A stretch of DNA of 64,000 bases from Kribbella flavida DSM 17836. GTDB lineage: Bacteria; Actinomycetota; Actinomycetes; Propionibacteriales; Kribbellaceae. Made by a program: the position numbers and the translations under genes. The stretch spans positions 6,572,001 through 6,636,000 of the forward strand of contig NC_013729.1 in NCBI RefSeq assembly GCF_000024345.1. Direction: 5' to 3'. The first letter of the stretch is position 1. Each line of letters starts with the position of its first letter. The notes beneath the pieces were generated by a model. The model saw only the letters and a list, made by a program, of their open reading frames with translations, searched no databases and was not told the DNA's origin. Below, piece by piece: positions 15,463 through 24,617 of this stretch.

Positions 15463-16128
15463 CTACAGTCCGACGATCTCCTGGACCAGCCATCGCGCGC
15501 CGAAGCGGGCCATCGTGAAGCGGGTCCGGTTCAGGTCGACCCGGGGCTTACCCTGCGTGATCGTGCTGGTGGTCGTCTGGTTGACGAAGATGACCAGGGT
15601 GACCCGGTCGGTGTCGCCGTCGCGGACGCCGACCTCGCGGACCTCCGCCCGCACGGTGGCCTTGGTCTTGGTCGCCAGCTCGCCGGCCACCTTGGCGGTC
15701 TCGTCGAACGTGGCCGCGAACTCCGGCGTCATCGTGGCGCGCGCGTCGGCGAAGCTCTTGTCGAGCGTCCGGTAGTCGTAGCTCAGCGCCGTCTCCGCCG
15801 CCTTCCGCCCGGCCGCCGCCGCCTCGGCCCGAGCCTCCTCGGCCTGCTGCCCGCGGTAGGCCTTGACTCCCAGCACTCCGGCCAGCCCGAGCACGAGCAC
15901 GATCAGCACCGCGAGCGACGCCGTCAGCACCAGATTGACCCGGCTCGTGCGCGCCGGTGGCGCGGTGTCTTCAGCACTTTCTGTCACCGCCGGCTCGGGT
16001 TCAGGCTCGGCGACCGGCTCTTCGAGGACGTCGGTTGTGGCGGGAGTCACCTTCTCGGTGACTCCGGTGTCCTCGTCGCGGCGGCGCTGGCCGGCGATCC
16101 GGGGGCGGCTGCGTGGGCGGTCCGGCAT
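15463..16128 (-). CDS. Mce-associated membrane protein, second copy
   Basis: 221 residues. A polar N-terminus of about 85 residues, rich in Pro, Glu and Thr, precedes one transmembrane helix (VLTASLAVLIVLVLGLAGVL) and an extracytoplasmic domain of Mas type: ALSYDYRTLDKSFADARATMTPEFA, ending FGARWLVQEIVGL. Such proteins are encoded at the 3' end of actinobacterial mce operons and are thought to stabilise or localise the Mce complex. The start ATG at 16128 shares one base with the upstream stop (TGATG). It is the last gene of the mce operon, 260 bases before rpoB. Confidence 0.88.
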   Translation of the reverse strand: MPDRPRSRPRIAGQRRRDEDTGVTEKVTPATTDVLEEPVAEPEPEPAVTESAEDTAPPARTSRVNLVLTASLAVLIVLVLGLAGVLGVKAYRGQQAEEARAEAAAAGRKAAETALSYDYRTLDKSFADARATMTPEFAATFDETAKVAGELATKTKATVRAEVREVGVRDGDTDRVTLVIFVNQTTTSTITQGKPRVDLNRTRFTMARFGARWLVQEIVGL

Positions 16129-16658
16129 CAGCCCACCACCTGGAGGTCGGCGGTCAGCCAGCGGTCCTGCTCGCGGACCAGGTCGAGCTTGATCCGGTAC
16201 CGGCGCTCGACGCCGTCCTTGGCCGCGGTGTTGGTGACGACGGCGTTCACGATCACCAGCACCTGCGCCGAGTCCTTGTCGTTCGACACCACCGCGGCCT
16301 CCTTCACGTCGCCCCGGGAGGTCGCCTTGTTCGCCACCACCTCGGTCTTGACCGAGTTCGCCCCCGACTGGAACTCCTCCTTGAACTGCCCGGTGGAGTC
16401 GTCCAGCACCCGCTGCGCGTCGGCGTCCCAGGAGTCGTACTTGTACGTCGTGAAGTCCAGCGCCAGCTGCCGGGCGGCCTGCATCGCGCCGGTCCGGTCC
16501 TCGGCCCGGACGTCCTGCCGGCGCAGCGCGAGGATCGACACCGTGGCGGCCGCCAGCGCGACGACCAGCAGCACGCTGAGCGCCCAGGCCAGCGCCACGG
16601 GCCCCCGGCCGGGCCGGGCCGCGGCGGAGTCCTTGGTCGTACGGGAGAACGAGATCAC
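16128..16658 (-). CDS. Mce-associated membrane protein, first copy
   Basis: 176 residues with a short cytoplasmic N-terminus, one helix (ALSVLLVVALAAATVSIL) and an extracytoplasmic part with the family pattern ALDFTTYKYDSWDADAQRVLDDSTGQF in pieces, then KTEVVANKATSRGDVKEAAVV. It is homologous in layout to the next gene. The GTG start at 16658 overlaps the mceF stop as GTGA, so it is translationally coupled. Inferred role: accessory factor of the lipid-import machine. Confidence 0.88.
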   Translation of the reverse strand: MISFSRTTKDSAAARPGRGPVALAWALSVLLVVALAAATVSILALRRQDVRAEDRTGAMQAARQLALDFTTYKYDSWDADAQRVLDDSTGQFKEEFQSGANSVKTEVVANKATSRGDVKEAAVVSNDKDSAQVLVIVNAVVTNTAAKDGVERRYRIKLDLVREQDRWLTADLQVVG

Positions 16659-17950
16659 TTGCCGGTCACCGGTCCGAGGATGAGGGCTTTCCAGGAGTCC
16701 TTGCCGAGCAGGTCGGCCTGCCCGCCGGTCGAGCCGAGCACCAGCTCGGGCATCCCGCCGGAGCCGCCGGCCTGGCCGGTCGCGGGGTCGTAGCCGACAC
16801 CGTACCCGGTGCGGTTCAGGTCCTTGCGTGCGGACGGGGCCGGCTTGTTCTGCGCGCCACGGACGTTGACGCCGCTGCCCGGTCCGGCCGTGCAGGAGGC
16901 CTTGGTGTTGGCCTGCTGGTCGGTGGTGTCCTGCGGGACCCGCTTGCCGGTGCTGCCGTAGCCCGCCCGGCAGGCCGGCGGCGAGAAGCCGAGCACCAGG
17001 CCGAAGTGCGCGTCGTAGTGCCCGGTCCCCTCGTCCTTGCCCGGTACGACGTACCCGCCCATCGACACCGCGGGGTAGACCACCAGCAGCTGCTCGACGG
17101 CGTCCAGGCGGACGGCGGTCAGCTCGTTCACCGTCAGCAGGTTGCCGAGCAGGACGGCGATGTCGGCGCGGTTCTCCGCGATCAGCCCGGTCAGCTGCTG
17201 GGAGGCGCCCGAGCCCTGGTCGATCACCGTGCGCAGGTCCGTGTCGGAGCCGGCCAGGGTGTCGGACAGCAGGGCCAGGTTCTTCGCCCAGGTGCGGATC
17301 GCGTCGCCGCTGGCGACCTGGGTGGCCAGCACGGTGTTGCCGTCGTTGATCAGCTTGACCGTCTGCACGATGTTCGCGTCCGCGTCGTCGATCAGCAGGC
17401 CGGAGCTGTCGATGATGCGCTGCAGGTCGCTGCCCTTGCCGCGCAGCGCGTCGCCGAGCTCCTTGACCGTGGTGCGCAGGCTGTCCTTGTCGACCGAGTT
17501 CACCAGCTGGTCGAGGTTGAGCAGCAGCTCGGTGGTGTCGATCGGCACCGCGGTGTCGGCCCGGGCGATCGTCGACCGGTCCTGCAGGTAGGGCCCGGTG
17601 TCGCGGCGTGGCTGCAGGTCGACGTACTGCTCGCCGATCGCGGACCGGTTGGCGACGACCGCGACCAGGTCGTTCGGGATCTTCACCTCCTGGTCGATGT
17701 CCAGGTCGACCTGGACGCCGTCGTCGAGCAGCCGCAGCTCGCCGACCCGGCCGACCGGCTGGCCGCGGTAGGTCACCTCGGCGCCGGAGAAGATACCGCC
17801 GGACTCGGCGAAGCTGGCGCTGACGGTGTAGTCGTCGTCGAACAGCAACTTGTCGATCTGGGCGTACTTGCCGCCGACGTACGCGATGCCGACGACGGTG
17901 ATCAGCAGGAACACCATCAGCTGGATCCGGACGGTTCTGGTGATGATCAC
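16655..17950 (-). CDS. MCE family protein MceF
   Basis: 431 residues: a single N-terminal anchor (VRIQLMVFLLITVVGIAYVG), the MlaD/MCE domain at about residues 38-120 (YTVSASFAESGGIFSGAEVTYRG in part), then a long helical region to about 320 that in Mce complexes forms the hydrophobic tube. The C-terminal tail is Gly/Pro-rich. The GTG start overlaps the mceE stop (GTGA). It is the sixth MCE-domain subunit; six different Mce proteins make a heterohexamer that carries lipids or sterols to the YrbE permease. Confidence 0.93.
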   Translation of the reverse strand: MIITRTVRIQLMVFLLITVVGIAYVGGKYAQIDKLLFDDDYTVSASFAESGGIFSGAEVTYRGQPVGRVGELRLLDDGVQVDLDIDQEVKIPNDLVAVVANRSAIGEQYVDLQPRRDTGPYLQDRSTIARADTAVPIDTTELLLNLDQLVNSVDKDSLRTTVKELGDALRGKGSDLQRIIDSSGLLIDDADANIVQTVKLINDGNTVLATQVASGDAIRTWAKNLALLSDTLAGSDTDLRTVIDQGSGASQQLTGLIAENRADIAVLLGNLLTVNELTAVRLDAVEQLLVVYPAVSMGGYVVPGKDEGTGHYDAHFGLVLGFSPPACRAGYGSTGKRVPQDTTDQQANTKASCTAGPGSGVNVRGAQNKPAPSARKDLNRTGYGVGYDPATGQAGGSGGMPELVLGSTGGQADLLGKDSWKALILGPVTGK

Positions 17951-19194
17951 TTGGCCACCCCCGGCATCAGCACCTTGGCCAGTTCGGGGTCGAACCCGGG
18001 CCGGTTCAGCGTCGGCGTGCAGACCGGAAGGCCGAGCACCGTGACGCAGGTGGTCGCCGTCCCGGTGGGTAGCGGCAGCGGCGGCAGGCCCGGCGACTTC
18101 GGTGGGAACTTCGGCGAGTTGTGCACCGGCAGGCTGAGGTTGGCCGTCGGCAGCGCGGTCGGGCCGACGGTCGGCAGGTCGAGCTGGAGCAGTCCCTGCA
18201 GCGCCTTCTGCGTGTTCACGTCCAGCGTGATCACCAGGTTGGTGAAGTCACCCTGTACGGCGTCCGCGGCGGCGTCGGGGAACGGATAGGTGAGCAGCAG
18301 CTCGAGCGACTTCGGCAGGTTCTCCCCCGCCTCGGCCAGCTTGGTCAGCACCGGGTAGAGCGACCGCAGGTTGGCGACCAGGTCCTTCTGCGAGGCGGTG
18401 ATCACCCGGGTCGCGGTGTTGCCGAGGGTGGCCAGCGCCTGCAGCGTCTTCACCAGGGCGGCGCGCTGCTGGTCCAGCGTCTTGATCGACTTCGGCAGCG
18501 AGTCGATCGCGGTCGCCAGCGTCGCCTTCTGCGCGTTCAGCTTCTTCGCCAGCGCGTCGACGGCGGTGATCGCGGTGACGATCTTCTGCTTGTTCGCGTC
18601 CAGCGTGCCGACGAACGTGTTCAGCTGGGTGAGCACGCTGCGGATGGCCGGTTCGTTGCCGGTCAGCGCTTTGTTCAGCTCCTGGGTGATGATCTGCAGC
18701 TGCGCCACCCCGCCGCCGTTCAGCAGCAGCGACAGCGCCGACAGCACCTGTTCGACCTCGACGTTGCTGGTGGTCCGCGACAGCGGGATCAGCTCGCCGT
18801 TCTCCAGCCGGCCGCGCGGCTTCTCCGCGCCGGCCGGCGGCGCCAGCGAGACGAACTTCTCGCCGAGCAGGCTGGTCTGCCGGATCGTCGCCCGGGCGTT
18901 GTCCGGCAGCTCCAGGCTCTTCGGCAGCTTGACCTTGACCTTCGCGACGTACCCGTCGAGCCAGACCTTCTCGACCGTGCCGACGGTGACGTCGTCCACC
19001 TTCACGGTCGACTTCGGCACCAGGTCGAGCACGTCGGTGAACTCCACCGTGACCGTGTACGACGGGCCCTTGATCTTCGCGCCGCCGGGCAGCGGCAGCG
19101 AGTAGACGCTGAAGTCGCAGCCGGACACCAGGGTGGCCAGCGCGACCACCCCGGCCACGATCGCCGTCCGGCTGAGCCTTGTCACAGGCCTCAT
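17947..19194 (-). CDS. MCE family lipoprotein MceE
   Basis: 415 residues. The signal peptide ends in a clear lipobox, LVSGC with Cys26 as the lipidated residue, so this is the lipoprotein (LprK-like) subunit normally found in fifth place. The MCE domain follows (YTVTVEFTDVLDLVPKSTVKVD), then a helical region with repeated Leu/Ala heptads and a Pro-rich tail (FPPKSPGLPPLPLP). The start ATG at 19194 overlaps the upstream stop as ATGA. Anchoring on the outer face of the membrane is inferred from the lipobox. Confidence 0.94.
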   Translation of the reverse strand: MRPVTRLSRTAIVAGVVALATLVSGCDFSVYSLPLPGGAKIKGPSYTVTVEFTDVLDLVPKSTVKVDDVTVGTVEKVWLDGYVAKVKVKLPKSLELPDNARATIRQTSLLGEKFVSLAPPAGAEKPRGRLENGELIPLSRTTSNVEVEQVLSALSLLLNGGGVAQLQIITQELNKALTGNEPAIRSVLTQLNTFVGTLDANKQKIVTAITAVDALAKKLNAQKATLATAIDSLPKSIKTLDQQRAALVKTLQALATLGNTATRVITASQKDLVANLRSLYPVLTKLAEAGENLPKSLELLLTYPFPDAAADAVQGDFTNLVITLDVNTQKALQGLLQLDLPTVGPTALPTANLSLPVHNSPKFPPKSPGLPPLPLPTGTATTCVTVLGLPVCTPTLNRPGFDPELAKVLMPGVAK

Positions 19195-20423
19195 CGGGTC
19201 CCTCCCGGGAAGAGGCCACCCAGGGTCGGGTCGACCGGGTCGGGGGTCGGCAGCTTCGGCGCCGGCGCGGGCGCCCACGGCGTACCGGCCGGACCTCCGC
19301 CGGCCGGAGCGCCGCCGGTGAGCTGGCTGAGCAGCGGCAGCTTCGGCAGGGCGTCGAAGACCGGCTTGAGCGCCGAGCACGCGGACAGCGGCTGGTTCGC
19401 CTGGATGAGCAGCGAGCAGATGAAGGTGGCCGGATCGTCCAGCTGGGCGAGGTTGATCCGCTGGTCCAGCGTGCCGAACTGCGGGTTGTAGACCCGGGCC
19501 AGGTTGCCCAGGCCGAGCGGTGCGGTGTCCATGATCTCGGCCAGCGCCGCCTTCTCCTTGACCAGGATCTGCGACAGGTCGGTCGCACTGGCCACGGTCG
19601 TCTTCAGCAGCGCCCGGTTGTCCTTCACGAACGAGGACACCTCGGCGAGCGCGGTGGCCAGCAGCTTCAGCGCGGCGGCCAGGTCCTTGCGCTCGCCGGC
19701 CAAGGTGGTCGAGGTGGCGGCGAAGTTGGTGTTGAACTGCTTGACCAGCCGGTCGTTCGCCGCCAGCGCGGACACGAACGTCTGCAGCTGGCGCACGGTG
19801 GCGAACAGGCTCTTCGAGTTGCCGGCGAGCGTCTGGGTCAGGGTGGAGACGTCGGTGATGGTCTGGTTCAGCTTCGCGCCCTGGCCGTTCAGGTTCGCCG
19901 CGGAGACGTCCAGCAGCCGCGACAGCGCGCCCTGGTCGTTGGCGCCCTTCGGGCCGAGCGCGACGGACAGGTCGTTCAGGCTCTGGTAGATCTGGTCGAG
20001 CTCCAGCGGTACCGCCGTCCGCTCGACCGGGATCTCGGCGCCGTCGGCCATCACCGCGCCCTGCGAGTACGCCGGGGTCAGCTGGATGTAGCGGTCGGCA
20101 ACGACCGACGGCGACGCGATCACCGCCTTGGCCCCGGCCGGCACCTTGTGCTCGGCGTCCCACCAGAACTTCACCCGGACGGTCCGCCCGGCCGGCGTCA
20201 CGCTCTCGATCTCGCCGACCTTGATGCCGAGGATCCGGACGTCGGAGCCGGGGTAAACGCTGATCGCGCGCGGGAAGTACGCCGTGGCGCTGACCCGCTC
20301 GGGGTTCGGCCACAGCGAGACGACGCTGACCGCGAGCACGACCAGCACCACACCGATCGCGATCATCCTGGACCACGCAGCCAACTGGATACTTTCCCCG
20401 CCCCACCGCCCCGGTCGCTTCAC
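19191..20423 (-). CDS. MCE family protein MceD
   Basis: 410 residues: N-terminal anchor helix (MIAIGVVLVVLAVSVVSLW), MCE domain at about 45-125 (VYPGSDVRILGIKVGEIESV), helical tube segment, then a Pro/Gly-rich C-terminal tail ending TLGGLFPGGTR. GTG at 20423 is chosen because it overlaps the upstream stop as GTGA, the pattern of most junctions in this operon; a longer in-frame start at 20522 would lie deep inside mceC. Subunit of the Mce hexamer. Confidence 0.92.
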   Translation of the reverse strand: MKRPGRWGGESIQLAAWSRMIAIGVVLVVLAVSVVSLWPNPERVSATAYFPRAISVYPGSDVRILGIKVGEIESVTPAGRTVRVKFWWDAEHKVPAGAKAVIASPSVVADRYIQLTPAYSQGAVMADGAEIPVERTAVPLELDQIYQSLNDLSVALGPKGANDQGALSRLLDVSAANLNGQGAKLNQTITDVSTLTQTLAGNSKSLFATVRQLQTFVSALAANDRLVKQFNTNFAATSTTLAGERKDLAAALKLLATALAEVSSFVKDNRALLKTTVASATDLSQILVKEKAALAEIMDTAPLGLGNLARVYNPQFGTLDQRINLAQLDDPATFICSLLIQANQPLSACSALKPVFDALPKLPLLSQLTGGAPAGGGPAGTPWAPAPAPKLPTPDPVDPTLGGLFPGGTR

Positions 20424-21433
20424 CGGCCCGCACCCCCCAGGATCGGCGGCAGCCCGGGCAGGAGCGGCGGCAGCGGGATCTCCGGCACGGGCACCAGGTT
20501 CTGCACGTAGGTGTCGAACCACGGGCCGGTGCCGAGCGTGTTGGTGAACACCCGCGCGTACGGCGCCAGGCCGCGGATGCTGGCGTCCAGGGACTTCTGG
20601 TTCTGCAGCAGGATCGCGAGCACCGCGTTCACCTTCTGCAGGGTCGGCGCCAGGTCCTTGCGGTTCTCCCGGACCAGCGCGGTCACCTGGGCGGACAGCT
20701 TCTGGGTCGAGACCAGCAGTTGGTGGATCAGCGCCCGGCGGGCCTGCACCGCCTGCAGCACGGTGTTGCCGTCCTTCATCAGCGTGATCAGCTGCTGGTT
20801 GCGGTCGGCCAGGATCTTGGTCACGGTGTCGGAGTGCTGGAGCAGCTTCTTCAGCTCCTCGTCGCGCTTGGCCACGTTCCGGGACAGCCGGGACAGGCCG
20901 GTCAGCGACGCCTTCACCTCGTCCGGGGTGTTCTTGAACGTGGTGGACAGCGTGTCCAGCGCCCGGGCCAGCTGGGCGGTGTCGATCCGCTCGGTGGTGG
21001 TGGCGAGGTCGGTGAACGCGTCGACCACGTCGTAGGCCGAGACCGTGCGCTCCAGCGGGATCTGCGCGCCCTCCTTGAGCTCGCCGCCGCCGGCCGGGGT
21101 GAGCTTGAGGTACTTCTGCCCGAGCAGCGTCTTGATCTTCATCTCGGCGCCGGTCCGCTCGCCCAGCTTCACGCCGCGGTCGACGACGAAGTCGACCCGG
21201 ACGTGCGTGCCCTCCAGCTCGACCGCCCGGACCTGGCCGACCCGCACCCCGGCGACCCGGATCTCGTCGTTCTTCTTCAGCCCGCCGGCCTCGGAGAACT
21301 GCGCGGAGTACTTCGTGCCACCGCCGATCAACGGCAGGTCCTGGGCCTTGAACGCGGCCAGCATGATCAGCCCGATCACGGTCAGGCCGACGACGCCGAT
21401 CGTCAACTGGTTCTGCTCGCGGAAGGGTTTCAC
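20420..21433 (-). CDS. MCE family protein MceC
   Basis: 337 residues: short cytoplasmic start, anchor helix (LTIGVVGLTVIGLIMLAAF), MCE domain (YSAQFSEAGGLKKNDEIRVAG, then VRVGQVRAVEL), and a helical segment ending in a Pro-rich tail. GTG at 21433 overlaps the mceB stop as GTGA; an alternative GTG at 21445 would add four residues. The protein is among the shorter Mce subunits, without the long extension seen in MceA or MceF. Confidence 0.92.
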   Translation of the reverse strand: MKPFREQNQLTIGVVGLTVIGLIMLAAFKAQDLPLIGGGTKYSAQFSEAGGLKKNDEIRVAGVRVGQVRAVELEGTHVRVDFVVDRGVKLGERTGAEMKIKTLLGQKYLKLTPAGGGELKEGAQIPLERTVSAYDVVDAFTDLATTTERIDTAQLARALDTLSTTFKNTPDEVKASLTGLSRLSRNVAKRDEELKKLLQHSDTVTKILADRNQQLITLMKDGNTVLQAVQARRALIHQLLVSTQKLSAQVTALVRENRKDLAPTLQKVNAVLAILLQNQKSLDASIRGLAPYARVFTNTLGTGPWFDTYVQNLVPVPEIPLPPLLPGLPPILGGAGR

Positions 21434-22464
21434 GAGTGGTGACACCTCGCCGAGTTGTTGTCGTAGGAGATCGGGATCCGGGTGCCGAGCGGCAGGGTGA
21501 CGTTGCCGTCGAAGCCGCAGAGGAAGAAGTTGAACCAGGAGCCGTACGACGCGGTCCGGGTCATCGTGTTCAGCTTGTCCGGCATCTTCTGCAGGGTCTT
21601 CACCCAGATCGCCTGGGTGTCGTCGAGCGTGCTGGAGACCTGCCGGAGCCGGTCCAGGTCGGCCTTGATCGGCACCCGGGTCTGCTGCAGCAGGCCGGCC
21701 GTCTTGCCGTTCAGCGAGTTGATCGAGCCGAGCGAGCCGAGGATCGGCTGGATGTCCTTGCTCAGGCCGGTGATGAACTGCTGCAGGTTGACCAGCAGCT
21801 GGGAGAAGTTCTGCTGCCGCTGCGAGACGATCTGCAGCGTCGAGGTCAGGTTGGTGATCAGGTCGCCGACCACCTGGTCGGCGTCGGCCAGCGTGGTGGT
21901 CAGCGACGCGGTCCGGGCCAGCAGGCTCTCGATCGTGCCGCCCTCGCCCTGCAGCACCTTGATCACCTCGAACGCGAACTGGTTCACGTCCGCCGGGGTG
22001 AGCGCGGTGAACAGCGGCTTGAACCCGTTGAACAGCACCGACAGGTCCAGCGCCGGTGCGGTCCGGTCCTGGCCGATGACGTCGTTCTCCTTCATCCGCT
22101 CGCCGCCGCCGACGCCTTCGGTGAGCGCGATGTAACGGTTGCCGACCAGGTTCCGGTAGCGCAGGGTGGCCCGGGTCGCGGTGTCCAGGACCTGCTGGGA
22201 TTCGACGCTGAAGGTGACCATCGCCAGCGTGTCGTCGTGCAGCGCGATCTTGTCCACCTGGCCGACCCGGACACCGGCGATCCGGATGTCGTCGCCCTGG
22301 TTCAGCCCGACCACGTCGGTGAAGACCGCCTTGTACTTCGTGGTCGGCGTGAAGCTGATGTTGCCGATGGTGACCGCCAGCAACGCGGTCGCGATCGTGG
22401 TGACGACCACGAAGATCGCCAGCCGGACGCTGTCGAACGACGTCTTCTTGTCGAGCAGCTTCAT
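21430..22464 (-). CDS. MCE family protein MceB
   Basis: 344 residues: anchor helix (VRLAIFVVVTTIATALLAVTI), MCE domain (YKAVFTDVVGLNQGDDIRIAG, VRVGQVDKIAL), helical region, and a C-terminal stretch with two cysteines (FLCGFDG and ARCHHS) that may form an extracytoplasmic disulfide, as is common at the end of this subunit. ATG at 22464 overlaps the mceA stop (ATGA). Confidence 0.93.
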   Translation of the reverse strand: MKLLDKKTSFDSVRLAIFVVVTTIATALLAVTIGNISFTPTTKYKAVFTDVVGLNQGDDIRIAGVRVGQVDKIALHDDTLAMVTFSVESQQVLDTATRATLRYRNLVGNRYIALTEGVGGGERMKENDVIGQDRTAPALDLSVLFNGFKPLFTALTPADVNQFAFEVIKVLQGEGGTIESLLARTASLTTTLADADQVVGDLITNLTSTLQIVSQRQQNFSQLLVNLQQFITGLSKDIQPILGSLGSINSLNGKTAGLLQQTRVPIKADLDRLRQVSSTLDDTQAIWVKTLQKMPDKLNTMTRTASYGSWFNFFLCGFDGNVTLPLGTRIPISYDNNSARCHHS

Positions 22465-23780
22465 CTGAGGTTCACCTGACCTCCGCGCATCAGGGGGCCG
22501 ACCATCAGCGTGGTCAGGTCCGGCACGTCGCCGGGCGCCACACCCATCACCGGCCCGACCACAGACCTGACGACCGCCTGCTCCGCCGGGCTGCCGGCCG
22601 AGCCGGCGTCGACGGCGAAGCCGGGAGCCGAGCGGTTCAGCTGCAGGTTCAGCGGGAAGCGCTCAGACTTGTTGTGGTCACCGGCCGTGCCGTCCTCCGC
22701 CACGACGTACGGCGCCGGGTTGTCCTGGCTGTACGGGCCCGGGTGCGCACCCGGGTGGCTGTAGTTCTTGCCGACACAGGTCGGTCCGCGCTTGTCCAGG
22801 TACTTCGGCGTCTCGTGCGGCTGGTACGGCGTGGGCTGGTTGGTGATCAGCTCCAGGTTGATGTGCAGCGCGCCGTCGCGGAACGTGTCGTTGAGGATCG
22901 GCGCGGTGTCGGTCAGCACCTTGAGGAAGCAGGGGAACTCCGGCGAGTACCGCTCCAGCAGGTCGAGAATCGGCCGGCTGACCTCGCCGAGCCGGATCAC
23001 CCGGTCCTCGTTCTCGCGGAGGAAGCCGTTCGCCGTACCGGACAGGGTGGAGACGTCGGTGAAGAACCGCTGCAACTGCTGCTCCTTCTCCACCACCGTG
23101 TTGCCGGTGACGGTCAGGTTGCGCAGCGCGCGGACCAGGTCGGGCGTCACATCGCCGTACAGCCGGGAGACCTGGGTCAGCCGGGTCAGCGCGGCCATCA
23201 GCTTCGGCACGCTCGGGTTCAGCTTCTTCAGGTAGCCGTCCAGCTGGGTGAGCGTCTCGGCGATGTCGGTGCCGCGGCCCTCCAGCGCGGTGGCCAGCGT
23301 GTTCAGCGTCGCGTTCAGGTCGGCCGGGTCGACCGCCTGCAGCAGCGGCAGCGCGTCGTTGAGCACCTTCTCGATCTCGATGCCGACCGCGGTCTTGTCC
23401 CGGGCGATCACGTCGCCGGCCCGGATCGGCCGGCCGGACTGGCCGGACGGCGGCGGCACCAGCGCGACGTACTTCTCGCCGAACAGCGTCTTGGGCAGGA
23501 TCCGGGCACTGACCCCGCTGGAGATCTGCTGGACCTGCTCGGGCTTGAGCGACAGCTCGACGGTCGCCTCCTCGCCGTCGGTGGAGACCGCGCGGACCTC
23601 GCCGACGATGATGCCGCGCAGCTTGACGTCGGCGTGCCGGTTCAGCTGCAGGCCGATGTGGCTGGTCTTCAGCTGCACGTCGACGGTGTCGGTGAACACC
23701 TTCGCGTAGAAGGCGTAGGTCAGCCACAGCAGGAAACAGAGAAAGCCGATGAAGGCGACCCCGAGAACACGTCTGGTCAT
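22461..23780 (-). CDS. MCE family protein MceA
   Basis: 439 residues: anchor helix at the very start (VAFIGFLCFLLWLTYAFYA), MCE domain with the region ADVKLRGIIVGEVRAVSTDG, a helical segment with FPCFLKVLTDT, and a long C-terminal domain (ITNQPTPYQP onward) typical of the A subunit. It is the first mce gene after the two yrbE permeases, 7 bases behind yrbEB. Start ATG at 23780. Confidence 0.93.
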   Translation of the reverse strand: MTRRVLGVAFIGFLCFLLWLTYAFYAKVFTDTVDVQLKTSHIGLQLNRHADVKLRGIIVGEVRAVSTDGEEATVELSLKPEQVQQISSGVSARILPKTLFGEKYVALVPPPSGQSGRPIRAGDVIARDKTAVGIEIEKVLNDALPLLQAVDPADLNATLNTLATALEGRGTDIAETLTQLDGYLKKLNPSVPKLMAALTRLTQVSRLYGDVTPDLVRALRNLTVTGNTVVEKEQQLQRFFTDVSTLSGTANGFLRENEDRVIRLGEVSRPILDLLERYSPEFPCFLKVLTDTAPILNDTFRDGALHINLELITNQPTPYQPHETPKYLDKRGPTCVGKNYSHPGAHPGPYSQDNPAPYVVAEDGTAGDHNKSERFPLNLQLNRSAPGFAVDAGSAGSPAEQAVVRSVVGPVMGVAPGDVPDLTTLMVGPLMRGGQVNLR

Positions 23781-23787
23781 GGTGTCG

Positions 23788-24615
23788 TCACCCCGCCAGC
23801 CGGACTGTGGTCGTCGTACCCCAGATCGCCATCGAGAGCAGCAGGTCCACGACGTTGATCACCACGATCGAGGTCCGGACCGCGCGACCGACCGCGACAC
23901 CGACGCCGGCCGGGCCGCCGCTGGCGTGGTAGCCGTGGTAGCAGTGCACCAGGATCACCAGCACGGCGAAGACCAGCACCTTGCCGAAGGACCAGAGCAC
24001 GTCACCCGGTGGCAGGAACAGATGGAAGTAGTGGTCGTACGTGCCGGTGCTCTGGCCGTAGAACGTGGTCACCGTCAGCCGGGTGGCGAAGTACGACGAC
24101 AGCAGGCCGACGACGTACAGCGGCACCACGGCAATCAGGCCGGCGATGATCCGGGTGGTGACCAGGAACGGCAGCGACGGGATCGCCATCACCTCGAGCG
24201 CGTCGATCTCCTCGCTGATCCGCATGGCGCCGAGCTGTGCGGTGAAGCCGCAGCCGACGGTCGCGGCGAGCGCGATCCCGGCGATCAGCGGGCCGATCTC
24301 GCGGGTGTTGATGTAGGCGGAGACGAAGCCGGCGAACGCCGAGGTGCCGATCTGGTTCAGCGCCGAGTACCCCTGCAGGCCGACCTCGGTGCCGGTGAAG
24401 AACGCCAGGAAGGTGATCACGCCGACGGTGCCGCCGATCACCGCGAGCGCGCCGGTGCCGAGCGTCACCTCGGCCAGCAGCCGGAGGATCTCCTTGCGGT
24501 AGCGGGTGACCGAGCGGCCCGACCAGGCCAGCGCCTTGAGGTAGAAGGCCAACTGCTCGCCGAGCCGGTCCAGCGAGTTCAGCGGCTTCTTCACCAGGAC
24601 GTCCAGGGCGGCCAT
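23788..24615 (-). CDS. YrbE/MlaE-type permease, second copy (YrbEB)
   Basis: 275 residues, MlaE family inner-membrane permease of the Mce transporter. Five to six hydrophobic helices are visible; the central EEIDALEVMAIPSLPFLVTTRIIAG segment is the family signature that contacts the ATPase. ATG at 24615 lies two bases after the stop of the first permease gene. With YrbEA it forms the heterodimeric channel that receives lipids from the Mce tube. Confidence 0.94.
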   Translation of the reverse strand: MAALDVLVKKPLNSLDRLGEQLAFYLKALAWSGRSVTRYRKEILRLLAEVTLGTGALAVIGGTVGVITFLAFFTGTEVGLQGYSALNQIGTSAFAGFVSAYINTREIGPLIAGIALAATVGCGFTAQLGAMRISEEIDALEVMAIPSLPFLVTTRIIAGLIAVVPLYVVGLLSSYFATRLTVTTFYGQSTGTYDHYFHLFLPPGDVLWSFGKVLVFAVLVILVHCYHGYHASGGPAGVGVAVGRAVRTSIVVINVVDLLLSMAIWGTTTTVRLAG

Positions 24616-24617
24616 CG